A stretch of DNA of 64,000 nt from Chryseobacterium caseinilyticum (GCF_014837145.1 NZ_JACYFS010000001.1:620001-684000), one strand, 5' to 3'. Shown: positions 25,849 to 36,123, numbered from the stretch's first letter. The notes: generated by a model from the sequence alone, not told the origin. Translations and numbers: made by a program.

Positions 25849-27207
25849 ATGAATTCTTTAGTCGATAAATATAATATTCCCGGACCCCGTTATACTTCTT
25901 ATCCTACCGTTCCTTATTGGGATGAGAGCAGTTTTTCGCCGGAAACGTATAAGGAAACGGTGATCAGATCTTTTAACGAATCCAATTCTGAAGAGGGGAT
26001 TTCCATTTACATTCACCTTCCTTTTTGTGAGGCTTTATGTACATTTTGTGCCTGTCACAAAAGAATTACCAAGCAACACAGCGTAGAAATTCCTTATCTG
26101 GAATCGGTTTTAAAAGAATGGAATTTGTATTTAAAACTTTTCAGTGAAAAACCAAAGCTTAAAGAACTTCACCTGGGTGGCGGAACTCCTACATTTTTTT
26201 CTCCGGCAAATCTGAAAACGATGCTTCAGGGTATATTTGAAACTGTAGAGATTGCCGAAGATCCTGAGTTTTCTTTTGAAGGTCATCCGAATAATACAAC
26301 ACGCGAGCATCTGCAGACTTTGTACGATCTCGGTTTCAGAAGAGTGAGCTTTGGTGTTCAGGATTATGATCCGAAGGTACAAAAAGCCATCAATAGAATT
26401 CAGTCCTACGAAAAAGTAAAAGAAGTAACAGAATTTGCAAGGGAAATTGGTTATCGTGGAATAAGTCATGATTTGGTGTTCGGTCTTCCGCATCAAAACT
26501 GGGAAGTGATGGAAAATACCATCCGTAAAACAATGGAACTGAAACCGGACAGACTTGCTTTTTATTCCTACGCACATGTGCCGTGGATAAAAGGTGTGGG
26601 CCAGAGAGGTTTTGACGAAAATGACCTTCCGAGCGGTGATGAGAAAAGACGTCTGTATGAAAATGGGAAAAAATTACTTGAAGATTTAGGCTATATCGAA
26701 GTTGGAATGGATCATTTTGCTCTGGAACACGACGATCTCTATCAGTCGATGAAACAGGGTAAGCTTCACAGAAACTTCATGGGTTATACTTCAAGCAAAA
26801 CCCTTTTGATGGTTGGTTTGGGGATGTCTGCTATTTCAGATTCGTGGTATGCCTTTGCCCAGAATGTAAAGACAGTGGAAGAGTATCAGAAAATGGTCGA
26901 AGAAGGTGAAATTCCGGTGGTAAAAGGTCATATTCTGAATCAGGAGGATCTTTCGGTGAGGCGTCATATTTTAAATTTAATGTGTCAGCTCGAAACTGAA
27001 TTTACCTACACGAATTCTTTCCCAGAACTAAAAAATTCTCTTCATATGCTTTCCGAAATGCAAAATGACGGTTTGGTTGAAGTATACGACACCAGAGTCA
27101 AAATAACTGAGAAAGGCCGTGCTTTCACAAGAAATGTTGCGATGGTTTTTGATCTCAGAATGATGAGAAACAAACCTGAAACAAGAATTTTTTCAATGAC
27201 GATATAA
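25849..27207 (+). CDS. hemN: Oxygen-independent coproporphyrinogen III oxidase
   Basis: A 452-residue radical SAM enzyme, the HemN length. The Fe-S ligand motif is CEALCTFC at about residues 62-69 (CxxxCxxC), preceded by YIHLPFC, and GPRYTSYPT near the start is a HemN hallmark. GGGTPTF binds SAM. It decarboxylates coproporphyrinogen III in haem synthesis without oxygen. I use the ATG at 25849 rather than a TTG further up because the latter lies within the promoter. It is a single-gene unit. Confidence 0.95.
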   Translation: MNSLVDKYNIPGPRYTSYPTVPYWDESSFSPETYKETVIRSFNESNSEEGISIYIHLPFCEALCTFCACHKRITKQHSVEIPYLESVLKEWNLYLKLFSEKPKLKELHLGGGTPTFFSPANLKTMLQGIFETVEIAEDPEFSFEGHPNNTTREHLQTLYDLGFRRVSFGVQDYDPKVQKAINRIQSYEKVKEVTEFAREIGYRGISHDLVFGLPHQNWEVMENTIRKTMELKPDRLAFYSYAHVPWIKGVGQRGFDENDLPSGDEKRRLYENGKKLLEDLGYIEVGMDHFALEHDDLYQSMKQGKLHRNFMGYTSSKTLLMVGLGMSAISDSWYAFAQNVKTVEEYQKMVEEGEIPVVKGHILNQEDLSVRRHILNLMCQLETEFTYTNSFPELKNSLHMLSEMQNDGLVEVYDTRVKITEKGRAFTRNVAMVFDLRMMRNKPETRIFSMTI

Positions 27208-27209
27208 AT

Positions 27210-27239
27210 AAAAAGCGATTCCCGAAAGAATCGCTTTTT
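27210..27239. terminator. Bidirectional terminator between hemN and the sugar dehydrogenase gene
   Basis: A 12-bp perfect stem (AAAAAGCGATTC / GAATCGCTTTTT) with a six-base loop lies between two convergent genes and has T-runs in both directions. Confidence 0.9.
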
Positions 27240-27248
27240 ACATTGATT

Positions 27249-28613
27249 TTATTTAATGATGATTCTTTGACTGTGAGATTTCAAATCCCCATTTTTCAAG
27301 ATTAAATAATAAACTCCCGCAGGAATTCCTGAAATGTCGATCCCATTTTCGTGGTCGATAACTTTCTGTTCCAAAACTTTTATTCCTTCGCTGCTCATTA
27401 GTTCGGCACTCATATTCTGAAGGTTATAGGCGTTTACAAATATCCTTTCTGATGCAGGATTCGGATAAACTTTAATTCCTTCATTATATAAAATACTTTC
27501 ATCCGTTGCTAAAGTTCCCGACTGTATTTTAAAAATTTTTCCGCTGGTTACCGCAGCTACGTAAAGCTCTTTTTGTGAATCCTGCCCGAATGTTGAAAAA
27601 TTATTTCCTGTAAAAGCTGGCGTCCATGTGATAGAATTATCAGAATTCAGCATTCCGATTTGTGTAGAGCAGTAATCTGCAAAAAAGTATTTCCCTTGTA
27701 ATGCGGGATAGGCTGCTCCTCTGTAAACATATCCACCGGTTATTGAGCATTTTCCGCCTGAATGATCATAGACTGCAACCGGAAATGTCATTGAGCTCAT
27801 CGGGTCGCATCCCCCGGTATTGTAGGTGTTATTTCCTTCGTAACATCTCCACCCGTAATTGATTCCGGCCTGTGTAATCGGCATCGAATTGATCTCTTCA
27901 ATTACGCCTTGTCCAACATCGGCAATCATTGCCTTTCCGGTGGTTAAATCAAATGAAAACTTCCAGGCATTTCTTAATCCATAAGACCAGATTTCGTCTG
28001 ATCCGTCAATTCCAATGAAGGGATTTCCTGCAGGAATGTTGTAAGGTCCAGTGGAATTTATATCTAATCTCAACATTTTCCCCAAAAGAGAATTTTTGTT
28101 TTGAGCATTGTTGTTGGGGTCTCCGCCACTTCCGCCATCGCCGGTTATTACCCAAAGATTACCGTCCGGAGCGAAATGGATGCTTCCTCCATTGTGATTA
28201 TCAAAAGGTTTCGGAATACTGATGATGATTTTTTCTGTGGTAGCGTCGGCAACATCAGCATTTGAACTTACCGTGTATCTGGCAACAGTAAGATTTCCTG
28301 CAGTATTATTGTAAAAAACAAAAAAGTAGCCATTGGTAGCATATTGAGGGTGAAAAGCAAGTCCTAAAAGACCACGCTCTCCGCCATACAAGACTTTGGA
28401 ACTGATATTAATGAAATTGGTTGAATTGGTGGTTCCGTTGGGTTGAAGAATTTTGATTATTCCGTTTTGCTGAACGACGAAAAGTCGGCTGTCGTTGGCA
28501 TTTACAATCTCAACAGGTGCTGTAAAACCTGTGGCAAACTCCTGCAAGCTAATGCTTTGTGCAGATAGAAGAGACGAACAAATAATGCCCGCCGCAAAAA
28601 GTAGATTTTTCAT
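27249..28613 (-). CDS. Secreted PQQ-type sugar dehydrogenase with T9SS sorting domain
   Basis: A 454-residue protein. A signal peptide ends near LLSAQS (residue 20). The body is a six-bladed soluble glucose/aldose dehydrogenase propeller (GLLGLAFHPQYATNGYFFV, DNHNGGSIHFAPDGNLW, SYGLRNAWKFSFD, INYGWRCYEG). The last ~75 residues are a T9SS type A sorting domain (IKVYPNPASERIFVN). It would oxidise sugars at the cell surface if PQQ is supplied. No PQQ synthesis genes are seen here. Confidence 0.92.
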   Translation of the reverse strand: MKNLLFAAGIICSSLLSAQSISLQEFATGFTAPVEIVNANDSRLFVVQQNGIIKILQPNGTTNSTNFINISSKVLYGGERGLLGLAFHPQYATNGYFFVFYNNTAGNLTVARYTVSSNADVADATTEKIIISIPKPFDNHNGGSIHFAPDGNLWVITGDGGSGGDPNNNAQNKNSLLGKMLRLDINSTGPYNIPAGNPFIGIDGSDEIWSYGLRNAWKFSFDLTTGKAMIADVGQGVIEEINSMPITQAGINYGWRCYEGNNTYNTGGCDPMSSMTFPVAVYDHSGGKCSITGGYVYRGAAYPALQGKYFFADYCSTQIGMLNSDNSITWTPAFTGNNFSTFGQDSQKELYVAAVTSGKIFKIQSGTLATDESILYNEGIKVYPNPASERIFVNAYNLQNMSAELMSSEGIKVLEQKVIDHENGIDISGIPAGVYYLILKNGDLKSHSQRIIIK

Positions 28614-28783
28614 AATAATTTGGATTTTAGTGTGTTAAATGATTGATGAAAAATCTGTACCAATTGAATTATATATAGCAAAGATTATAGAAAGTATTTT
28701 GAAAACTCTCATTTCACCTCGGTTTTATCTGAAAATAAACGATTTCTATTGTTAAAAAGTCAAAAAAAATACAATTAAATTGT

Positions 28784-28791
28784 TATATTTG
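28784..28791 (+). promoter_or_regulatory. Candidate -7 promoter box for secDF
   Basis: TATATTTG matches TAnnTTTG and lies 29 bases before the secDF ATG. A clear -33 TTG was not found at the right spacing. Confidence 0.5.
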
Positions 28792-28820
28792 CCGACTTAA
28801 TTTAACGTAGTTACAATAAA

Positions 28821-31715
28821 ATGCAAGGAAAAGGACTTATTACAATTATTGCTATTGTCCTCGGGTTGATTTGCTTAAATGAGCTAATACCAACCTGGTA
28901 CGCCAGTAAAATTGAATCGCAGATCGAAGCTGCGAATGGGAACGAGAAGGAAATCAAGAGGATCAAAGAGCAGACTCTGAATCTTGGTTACACAGAGCTT
29001 ACGTATGCTAAAGCAAAAGACAAGGAAATGAAACTGGGTCTCGACCTTAAAGGTGGGATCAACGTTCTTTTGGAAATCAACCAGAGAGATTTGGTAAATG
29101 ATTTAACCAATTATTCCACAAATCCTGTGCTTATCGAAGCTTTAAACAAGACAGATGAAGCACAGAAAAACTCTACTAAGTCTTACATCGATAACTTTTT
29201 TGATCAGTTTGATGCAGTAAACAAAGCTAAAGGTGCAAATCTTAAATTAGCAGATTCTGAAATTTTCGGAAATACCAATCTTCAGGAAATCAAACACAAT
29301 ACTACTGACGATCAGGTAAAAAGCATTATTAAAAAGAGAATAGATCTATCTGTAGATGCAGCTTTTGAAGTAATCAGAACAAGAATTGACAAAGTAGGAG
29401 CTATTCAGCCAAACGTTCAGAGAGTGCCTGGTACAGCCAGAATTTCTGTTGAAATGCCAGGTATGAAAGACAGAGATAAGGTGAAGAAGATGCTTCAGAC
29501 TTCTGCAAAGCTTCAGTTTTGGGAAGTGCAGCAGGCTCAGGAAGTTGTTCCTTATTTCCAGTCATTAAGCACAATGATCTCTGCTAAAGGTGATTCTATC
29601 GGAATTTCTAAGAAGACCGATTTAATGAAACTTTTACAGTTCGAAAAACTTCAGTCTAACGGAGTAGGAAACATCAAAATTTCTGATACTGCGACTGTTA
29701 ACAAAATTTTAAGAAGCAAAGTGGCGCAGTCTTTAAGACCTGCCAACCTTAAATATACTCAGTTCCTTTGGGGTTATAAGCCTGAAGCTACATCTCCGGA
29801 TGATCTTGTGCTGTACGCTATCAGAGGAAATATCAACCAGAAAGCACCGGTAGACGGAGCAGTGGAAACAGCAAAAATCAGCTACGATGATCTTGGAAGA
29901 GTAGTAGTAGATATGCAGATGGATTCTAAAGGTGCTAAAGAATGGAAAACTTTAACCGAGAAAAACGTTGGAAGACCGGTAGCAGTAACGCTTGACGGAA
30001 ATGTGTATACAGCACCAAATGTTGTAAATGCTATTCCAAACGGTAGAACTCAGATCTCAGGAAACTTCTCTCAGGAAGAAGCCAAAGAATTGGTTGACGT
30101 TTTGGGAGCAGGTAAACTTCCTGCAGGTGCGAAAGTGGTTCAGGATACGGTAGTTGGTCCTTCATTGGGTCAGGAATCTATTGATGCGGGGATGATGTCT
30201 TTTGGAATTGCATTCCTTATTATCATCGTTTATATTATTTTCTATTACGGTGGAGCTGGTGTTTATGCGGTTATCGCGATGATCATCAACTTGTTCTACA
30301 TCTTTGGAATTATGGATTCCGGTGACTTCACGTTAACGCTTCCAGGTATCGCAGGTATGGTACTTACTATGGCGATGGCTGTAGATACAAACGTAATTAT
30401 TTATGAAAGAACGAAAGAAGAGCTTTTCGCAGGAAAAGGTATTCTTCAGGCTTATAAAGACGGATTTAAACATGCATTAAACGCAATTATTGATGGTCAC
30501 CTTACCACTTTACTTACGGCAGCTGTTTTATTCTTCTTCGGAACAGGTCCTATCAAAGGATTTGCGATCACTTTAGGTATTGGTATCATCATGACTTTGT
30601 TTACTTCGGTAGCATTATCAAGAGTAATGATTTTCTCAAGACTTGAAAAAGGAAAAGGACTTTCAGTTTGGACGGCTCCTACAAAAAATCTATTCAGAAA
30701 TACGTGGATTGACTTTATTGGAAAGAGAAAAATTGCTTATTCAGTTTCAGTTATTTTAACAATTGTCAGCTTAGTTTCAATCTTTACCAACGGTTTTAAA
30801 TACGGAATCGACTTTACTGGAGGTAGAAATTATGTGGTAAGATTTGATAAAAATGTAAGCGCAGAAGATGCAGAAGAAAGTTTAGTGAAACTTTTCAAAA
30901 CTGAAGACGGAAAAAATTCTTCTGTTGAAGCAAAAACTTTCGGTAACGACAGACAGTTGAAAATTTCTACAGATTATCTTTTCGAAGACGAATCTCTGAA
31001 AGCAGACCAGACTGTGGAAAACAAATTATATGAAGGTTTAAAAGCAAATCTTCCTGCTAACCTTACTTTAGAAGAATTCAAATCTGCAGATAAAGATCAC
31101 GCCGGAATTGTTTCATCAGAAAAAGTAGGTCCTACAGTAGCTGACGATATCAAAACACATGGTATTTTAGCAGTAGTTGCTGCATTGGCAGGTATCTTTA
31201 TTTATATTCTAATCAGATTCAGAAAGTGGCAGTTCTCTTTGGGAGCAGTTGTTGCCCTTTTCCACGATGCGGTAATTATTTTGGGAGCGTATTCATTGCT
31301 TCACAATATTATGCCTTTCAACATGGAAATCAATCAGGATTTTGTTGCAGCGATTCTTACAGTATTGGGTTATTCAATCAACGATACGGTAATTATCTTC
31401 GACAGAATCAGGGAATATTTAAGAGAGAAAAAATCAGTTACATTGGCAGGTTTGTTTGATGACTCTATCTCAAGTACTTTAGGTAGAACGTTCAACACAA
31501 CTTTCACTGTATTATTGGTAATTCTTGCGATCTTCATCTTTGGTGGAGATAACCTTAAAGGATTCATGTTTGCCTTGTTGATCGGTATCGGTTTCGGTGC
31601 TTACTCATCAGTATTCATTGCATCAGCAATCGCTTACGACTTCCTGAAAACAGGTAAGGAAGAAGATGTAAAAGGAAAATCTACTTCTGATAAAGAAGTA
31701 TTGACTTCAAAATAA
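28821..31715 (+). CDS. secDF: Fused protein translocase subunit SecDF
   Basis: A 964-residue fusion of SecD and SecF, as is usual in Bacteroidota. The SecD part shows LGLDLKGGINVLLEI (near residue 73), and GIAGMVLTMAMAVDTNVIIYER in its membrane half. SecF begins near residue 645 with YGIDFTGGRNYVV, and ILTVLGYSINDTVIIFDR is its helix-4 motif. SecDF uses the proton gradient to pull proteins through SecYEG from the periplasmic side. It has its own promoter box and a terminator. Confidence 0.97.
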   Translation: MQGKGLITIIAIVLGLICLNELIPTWYASKIESQIEAANGNEKEIKRIKEQTLNLGYTELTYAKAKDKEMKLGLDLKGGINVLLEINQRDLVNDLTNYSTNPVLIEALNKTDEAQKNSTKSYIDNFFDQFDAVNKAKGANLKLADSEIFGNTNLQEIKHNTTDDQVKSIIKKRIDLSVDAAFEVIRTRIDKVGAIQPNVQRVPGTARISVEMPGMKDRDKVKKMLQTSAKLQFWEVQQAQEVVPYFQSLSTMISAKGDSIGISKKTDLMKLLQFEKLQSNGVGNIKISDTATVNKILRSKVAQSLRPANLKYTQFLWGYKPEATSPDDLVLYAIRGNINQKAPVDGAVETAKISYDDLGRVVVDMQMDSKGAKEWKTLTEKNVGRPVAVTLDGNVYTAPNVVNAIPNGRTQISGNFSQEEAKELVDVLGAGKLPAGAKVVQDTVVGPSLGQESIDAGMMSFGIAFLIIIVYIIFYYGGAGVYAVIAMIINLFYIFGIMDSGDFTLTLPGIAGMVLTMAMAVDTNVIIYERTKEELFAGKGILQAYKDGFKHALNAIIDGHLTTLLTAAVLFFFGTGPIKGFAITLGIGIIMTLFTSVALSRVMIFSRLEKGKGLSVWTAPTKNLFRNTWIDFIGKRKIAYSVSVILTIVSLVSIFTNGFKYGIDFTGGRNYVVRFDKNVSAEDAEESLVKLFKTEDGKNSSVEAKTFGNDRQLKISTDYLFEDESLKADQTVENKLYEGLKANLPANLTLEEFKSADKDHAGIVSSEKVGPTVADDIKTHGILAVVAALAGIFIYILIRFRKWQFSLGAVVALFHDAVIILGAYSLLHNIMPFNMEINQDFVAAILTVLGYSINDTVIIFDRIREYLREKKSVTLAGLFDDSISSTLGRTFNTTFTVLLVILAIFIFGGDNLKGFMFALLIGIGFGAYSSVFIASAIAYDFLKTGKEEDVKGKSTSDKEVLTSK

Positions 31716-31738
31716 ATTTAACTACAATTAAGTTATTT

Positions 31739-31770
31739 GGACTGTCTTTTTAAGGCAGTCCTTTTTTTTT
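31739..31770 (+). terminator. Terminator of secDF
   Basis: An 8-bp stem (GGACTGTC / GGCAGTCC with one G-T pair, loop of seven) followed by nine T lies 24 bases after the secDF stop. Confidence 0.85.
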
Positions 31771-31795
31771 GAATAGTATCTTCATTAAAAACTTT

Positions 31796-31886
31796 GTGGA
31801 ATTATTAAGTTTTAACGCCATTGTGAAACTTAAAAACGGAAGCGAAACAGTCGGTAGTTTTTAAATCTTTGTGCTCTCTGTGTTAA
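31796..31886 (+). repeat. Degenerate CTTTGTG / CTCTGTGTT repeat
   Basis: The stretch holds two direct words, CTTTGTGG near 31792 and CTTTGTGCTCTCTGTGTT at 31867-31884. A similar block, AACACAGAGTTCACAAAG at 44500-44517, lies upstream of acs in inverted orientation. It looks like a decayed member of an interspersed family; no coding or hairpin was found. Confidence 0.45.
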
Positions 31887-31992
31887 AATTCCGCAGTGTA
31901 ACACTGAGCATCTAATCAGTTTTTTATTTAAATTAAATCTAAATGAAAAATAAAAACTCTACACCTTTTCAGTTTTCATTAATTTTGCACCT

Positions 31993-33210
31993 ATGGAAAA
32001 ATCAAGGAAAAGCGCAGCCATCGGCTTTATCTTTATCACACTTCTGATAGATGTTATCGGTCTCGGAATTATTATCCCTGTGATACCGAAACTCATTGAA
32101 GAACTCATCCACGGAAGTGTAAATGAAGCTGCAAAATATGGCGGTTGGCTTGGCTTCGCGTATGCATTTACACAATTCATCTTTTCACCGGTGATCGGAA
32201 ACCTCAGTGATAAATACGGACGCAGACCAATAATTCTGATTTCTTTGTTTGGTTTTGCCGTCGATTATATTTTCCTTGCATTAGCACCCAATATCTGGCT
32301 TCTGTTTGTCGGAAGGGTGATTGCCGGAATTACAGGAGCAAGTTTTACCACAGCCAGTGCTTATATTGCCGATATTTCCACAGATGAAGACCGTGCAAAA
32401 AACTTCGGGATGATTGGTGCTGCCTTTGGTCTTGGTTTTATTATCGGACCGCTGTTAGGTGGTGTGTTAGGTTATTTCGGACCGAGAGTTCCGTTTTACG
32501 CAGCTGCCGTTTTATGTCTCATCAATTTTCTTTACGGATATTTTATTCTTCCTGAAAGTCTTCCAAAAGGCCAGAGACGCGCATTTGACTGGAAGCGGGC
32601 AAATCCCATTGGCTCATTCAGATTTTTGTTTAAACATCCTGAACTCTCCGGTTTGGTAGTAAGTCTTTTTTTGATTTATATCGCAGGTCACGCGGTACAG
32701 ACCAACTGGAATTATTTTACGATGAGCGAGTTTAAATGGGATGAGCTGACTGTAGGAATTTCTCTGGGAGTTGTAGGAATTCTGATTGCTCTGGTGCAGG
32801 GCGTTTTAATACGGTACACCACCCCAAAATTAGGCGAATACAAAAGTATTTACATCGGTCTCGCGCTGTATGCTTTCGGAATGCTTCTTTTTTCTTTCGC
32901 AACCGAGGGTTGGATGATGTTTGTTATTTTAGTTCCTTACTGTCTCGGTGGAATTTGCGGTCCGGCCTTACAGTCTGTCATTTCAAAAAATGTTGCAGCC
33001 AATGAACAGGGCGAACTTCAGGGTGCTTTAACAGGTTTGATGAGCGTTACAGCAGCGATCGGTCCGCCGTTGATGACCAATCTTTTCTATCATTTCAGCG
33101 AAAAAAATGCGGCATTCAGATTTCCGGGAGCTCCGTTTTTTCTGGCGTTTATCATGATGACTGTGAGCGTGGTCATTACCTGGTATGCATTCGAAAAGAA
33201 GAAATCTTAA
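31993..33210 (+). CDS. MFS transporter, TCR/Tet type
   Basis: A 405-residue protein with 12 predicted helices. The MFS motif A between helices 2 and 3 reads [16 protein letters not shown], and motif C-like [16 protein letters not shown] follows in helix 5, typical of proton-driven drug exporters. It resembles the TetA family, but sequence alone does not show that it pumps tetracycline. A TAATTTTG box (31980-31987) lies just before the ATG, so the mRNA may be leaderless. Confidence 0.88.
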   Translation: MEKSRKSAAIGFIFITLLIDVIGLGIIIPVIPKLIEELIHGSVNEAAKYGGWLGFAYAFTQFIFSPVIGNLSDKYGRRPIILISLFGFAVDYIFLALAPNIWLLFVGRVIAGITGASFTTASAYIADISTDEDRAKNFGMIGAAFGLGFIIGPLLGGVLGYFGPRVPFYAAAVLCLINFLYGYFILPESLPKGQRRAFDWKRANPIGSFRFLFKHPELSGLVVSLFLIYIAGHAVQTNWNYFTMSEFKWDELTVGISLGVVGILIALVQGVLIRYTTPKLGEYKSIYIGLALYAFGMLLFSFATEGWMMFVILVPYCLGGICGPALQSVISKNVAANEQGELQGALTGLMSVTAAIGPPLMTNLFYHFSEKNAAFRFPGAPFFLAFIMMTVSVVITWYAFEKKKS

Positions 33211-33271
33211 AAAATATTTAAATTTAAATCTAAACTGAAGATTTATATTGAATCTTTTGTATTTTTACAGA

Positions 33272-33613
33272 ATGGAATTAAGTTTTGGAGAAATGGCTCT
33301 CATCGTTCTGGCCATCGTGGTTTTATTCGGACCGGATAAGCTTCCGTCTATCGCCCGTGATCTGGGTGCAGGCGTAAGAAAAATGCGTGGTGCAGTAGAT
33401 GACATCAAAACAGAAATTATGAAAGAGGCTGATAATCCTGTTTCAGACATCAAGAAAGAAATTGATAAAATTAAAGATGCCGCCAAAGAATATAATCCTC
33501 TGAACAATATGGATGATGATTTCAACAGCACATCACCGAAAGAGCTCACTGACGATAAACCTGTAATAAAACCTTCTGAAGATGATACTTACGAAGGGCC
33601 TGTAAGCAGATAA
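33272..33613 (+). CDS. tatA: Sec-independent translocase subunit TatA/TatB
   Basis: A 113-residue protein: short N-terminal membrane helix (ELSFGEMALIVLAIVVLFGPDKLP), hinge, then an amphipathic helix (ARDLGAGVRKMRGAVDDIK) and an acidic tail. It forms the pore or adaptor of the twin-arginine pathway; TatA versus TatB cannot be separated by eye. The start is the ATG at 33272. Its stop overlaps the PAP2 start by one base (TAATG). The Tat-type aldo/keto reductase in this window is a likely substrate. Confidence 0.9.
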   Translation: MELSFGEMALIVLAIVVLFGPDKLPSIARDLGAGVRKMRGAVDDIKTEIMKEADNPVSDIKKEIDKIKDAAKEYNPLNNMDDDFNSTSPKELTDDKPVIKPSEDDTYEGPVSR

Positions 33614-34179
33614 TGGAAGAGATTGTTTTAGAAGACAAAGAGATATTTCTATATCTGAATACGCTCGGAAGTCAGCCTTTTGACCAGTTCTGGATTTTGA
33701 TTTCCAAAACCTTTATCTGGATACCGCTTTACGCGATTTTCTGTTATTTTCTTTACAAAAATTTCAAACTTAAATCTTTCATATTCATACTCATTTTTGT
33801 AGCCTTGGGAACTACGGTTTCAGATCAGATGGCTGGTGTTTTCAAACACGGCATTCAAAGACTGAGACCTTGTCATGACCCATCTTTACAGGGCTTAATG
33901 AGAATTGTAAAATGTGGCGGAGAGCACGGATTTTATTCTGCACATGCATCCAACACCTTCTTTTTAGCATCTTATCTGAGTGTTTTATTAGGAAAAAAAA
34001 TCAAATGGCTGCCCTATTTCGTTTTCTTTTGGGCAGCAGTCGTATCATACAGCAGAATTTATTTAGGCGTACATTTCCCGGGAGATATTTTGGTTGGGGC
34101 GTTTGCAGGATCTTTGGTGGGAGTGATATTTGCTTTACTCGCAAAAAAAGTGATCAACAGACAAACCATATCTCAATGA
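33613..34179 (+). CDS. PAP2 family phosphatase
   Basis: A 188-residue membrane protein with about five helices. The three phosphatase motifs are KHGIQRLRP (near 81), YSAHASNTF (near 110) and RIYLGVHFPGDILVG (near 148), all with the catalytic Arg/His residues. Members act on lipid phosphates such as undecaprenyl pyrophosphate or phosphatidate. It overlaps tatA by one base and the TPR gene by four, so the three are one operon. Confidence 0.92.
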   Translation: MEEIVLEDKEIFLYLNTLGSQPFDQFWILISKTFIWIPLYAIFCYFLYKNFKLKSFIFILIFVALGTTVSDQMAGVFKHGIQRLRPCHDPSLQGLMRIVKCGGEHGFYSAHASNTFFLASYLSVLLGKKIKWLPYFVFFWAAVVSYSRIYLGVHFPGDILVGAFAGSLVGVIFALLAKKVINRQTISQ

Positions 34180-34997
34180 AGACAAAACTATTTTTTTTAG
34201 GTGCAGCATTATTTTCAATGACCTGCATCGATGCTCAGGATAAAAAACTGGCAGAAGAATGTATGCGCAAAAATGATTATGTATGTGCAGAAAAACAATA
34301 TCAGATTCTTGCAGATAAAGAACTGATACAGAAATTTAAATCAGATTATTACGTTCAGCTGGGGACGGCACAGCGAAGATTAGGGAAAACATCCGCAGCA
34401 TTCAAATCTTTCGAATCTGCTTTAATTACCAATCCTCTTTCAGTCTCTGTGTATGAAAACCTTGCCGCACTTCACAACACCAAAGGCAGCCGACCGAAAG
34501 CGTTGGAGTACATCAATTCCGGACTTAAAGTGGAGGAGCAGAATGCCAATCTTTACCTTTTGAGGTCAAAAGTGTATGACAATATGGGCAAAAAAGATCT
34601 TGCCCTGAAAGACCTCAATTACATTCTTACTTTTGCACCGGACAATTTATTTGCAAAGACAGGCTTAGCCACTTTAAAAAGACGGTCGGGAGATCTTGAA
34701 GGTTCGCTTGCCGACTACAATAAACTTCTTGCTGAACGACCGGAATCTCTTTTATACAACGGAAGGGCAGAGGTCTATGTTCAGATGAAAAAATACAAAG
34801 AAGCTTTGACAGACGTCAACAAATCGATTTCAATAGATTCAAAATTTTCTCAGTCCTACGTCACAAAAGCTGCGATTTTATTTGAAACAGCAAAACCAAA
34901 AGAAGCCTGCGACAATTTAGACAAAGCCATAGCACTGGGGCACGAGAAATCTCTTCTGCCTGACTACGCAGTAAAATGCATCAAAAAAACTCAGTAA
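34176..34997 (+). CDS. Exported tetratricopeptide-repeat protein
   Basis: A 273-residue protein with a signal peptide (to CIDAQ, about residue 19) followed by roughly six TPR helix pairs, e.g. AAFKSFESALITNPLSVSVYENLA and ALKDLNYILTFAPDNLFAKTGLA. TPR proteins scaffold complexes; the partner is unknown. The start is the ATG at 34176, which overlaps the PAP2 stop (ATGA). A longer frame starting inside PAP2 lacks the signal peptide and is rejected. Confidence 0.85.
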   Translation: MKTKLFFLGAALFSMTCIDAQDKKLAEECMRKNDYVCAEKQYQILADKELIQKFKSDYYVQLGTAQRRLGKTSAAFKSFESALITNPLSVSVYENLAALHNTKGSRPKALEYINSGLKVEEQNANLYLLRSKVYDNMGKKDLALKDLNYILTFAPDNLFAKTGLATLKRRSGDLEGSLADYNKLLAERPESLLYNGRAEVYVQMKKYKEALTDVNKSISIDSKFSQSYVTKAAILFETAKPKEACDNLDKAIALGHEKSLLPDYAVKCIKKTQ

Positions 34998-35031
34998 AAC
35001 TCTGATTTATTTTCAAAAATTTTATCCATTC

Positions 35032-35487
35032 ATGTTAAATATCGTTCTCGTAGAACCTGAAATACCCAACAATACAGGAAATATCGGAAGACTTTGCGTA
35101 GGAACCGAAAGCAGATTACACCTTATTCATCCGTTGGGATTTCTGATCGATGATAAAAATCTCAAACGTTCGGGCCTCGATTACTGGGTGCATCTTGACG
35201 TTGCCGAATACGAAAATGTTGATGAGTGGATGAAAAATATCCCGGATCTGTCCAGAGTATTTCTGATGAGTTCCCATGCTGAAAAATCTTATCTTGAAAT
35301 AGATTTTCAGGATGGTGACTGGCTTGTTTTCGGGAAAGAAAGTAAGGGTTTGGACAAAGATGTTTTAGACCGTTTTGAAAATCATTTAACCATTCCGATG
35401 TCTAAGCTTATACGAAGTTTTAATATTGCCAATTCTGTTGCATTCGTGGTGGGAGAAGCTAAAAGACAGATCAACCTGAAAGTTTAA
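35032..35487 (+). CDS. trmL: tRNA (cytidine(34)-2'-O)-methyltransferase
   Basis: A 151-residue SPOUT enzyme. Motif 1 is EPEIPNNTGNIGRLC near residue 8, motif 2 FGKESKGL near 103, and motif 3 IPMSKLIRSFNIANSVAFVVGEA near 122, forming the knotted SAM site. It methylates the wobble base of tRNA-Leu isoacceptors. It is convergent with rlmH, with only one base between the stops. Confidence 0.93.
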   Translation: MLNIVLVEPEIPNNTGNIGRLCVGTESRLHLIHPLGFLIDDKNLKRSGLDYWVHLDVAEYENVDEWMKNIPDLSRVFLMSSHAEKSYLEIDFQDGDWLVFGKESKGLDKDVLDRFENHLTIPMSKLIRSFNIANSVAFVVGEAKRQINLKV

Positions 35488-35488
35488 T

Positions 35489-35962
35489 TCAATCGTTGTG
35501 ATAAGGTTTCCCCTGAAGAATCTGATCTGCACGGTAAATCTGTTCCACAATGAAAAGACGGATCATTTGATGAGTAAAAGTCATTTTAGATAGTGACATT
35601 TTTTCGTTGGCTCTGCTGTAGATTTCATCTGAGAAACCATAAGCTCCGCCGATCAGAATATGTATTTTTTTTACCGAAGAATTCATCCAGACATCTATTT
35701 TCTGAGCAAACTCACGGCTGGTAAACTGCTTACCTTTTTCGTCTAAAAGTATAACCAGATCAGTTTTATCGATTTGATTTAAAAATAATTTAGATTCCTC
35801 CTTTTTTAAAAGTTCCGGCGTTAAATTTTTTGCGTTTCTCACGTCGGGAATTTCATTTATTTCAAAATTCCAGTGTCTCGGAAACCGGGTTAGGTAATAC
35901 TGAATAAGAGAGTTGATTTCTTTATCATCCGTTTTACCGATGCAGAGGAGTGAAATACGCAT
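35489..35962 (-). CDS. rlmH: 23S rRNA (pseudouridine(1915)-N(3))-methyltransferase
   Basis: A 157-residue SPOUT enzyme of RlmH type. LLDEKGKQFTSREFAQKI near residue 72, FLIGGAYGF-like IHILIGGAYGFSDE near 103 and LSLSKMTFTHQMIRLFIVEQIYRA near 122 are the signature blocks, ending with PYHND. It modifies helix 69 of 23S rRNA. The start is taken as the ATG at 35962 (MRISLLCIGK). Confidence 0.95.
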   Translation of the reverse strand: MRISLLCIGKTDDKEINSLIQYYLTRFPRHWNFEINEIPDVRNAKNLTPELLKKEESKLFLNQIDKTDLVILLDEKGKQFTSREFAQKIDVWMNSSVKKIHILIGGAYGFSDEIYSRANEKMSLSKMTFTHQMIRLFIVEQIYRADQILQGKPYHND

Positions 35963-36123
35963 TTTTAAATTTTTAGACTGCAAAGATATTTATTTTGAAT
36001 CAGACTTTGCAAAGGCTTGATTTTTGAAAATCATTTTAATTGTTTACTTTTACAAGATTTGAAAATATTTTGCAATTTGAAATTCTGACTGACGGAATTT
36101 CAGTTTTAAAAGATTAGACTAAA

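Noticed and set aside
31980..31987. TAATTTTG as a normal promoter of the MFS gene
   Set aside because: It is a good box, but only five bases precede the ATG, so a normal leader is impossible; I only mention it as a possible leaderless start.
33912..34175. N-terminal extension of the TPR gene
   Set aside because: It lies in another frame of the PAP2 gene and would remove the clear signal peptide that starts at 34176.
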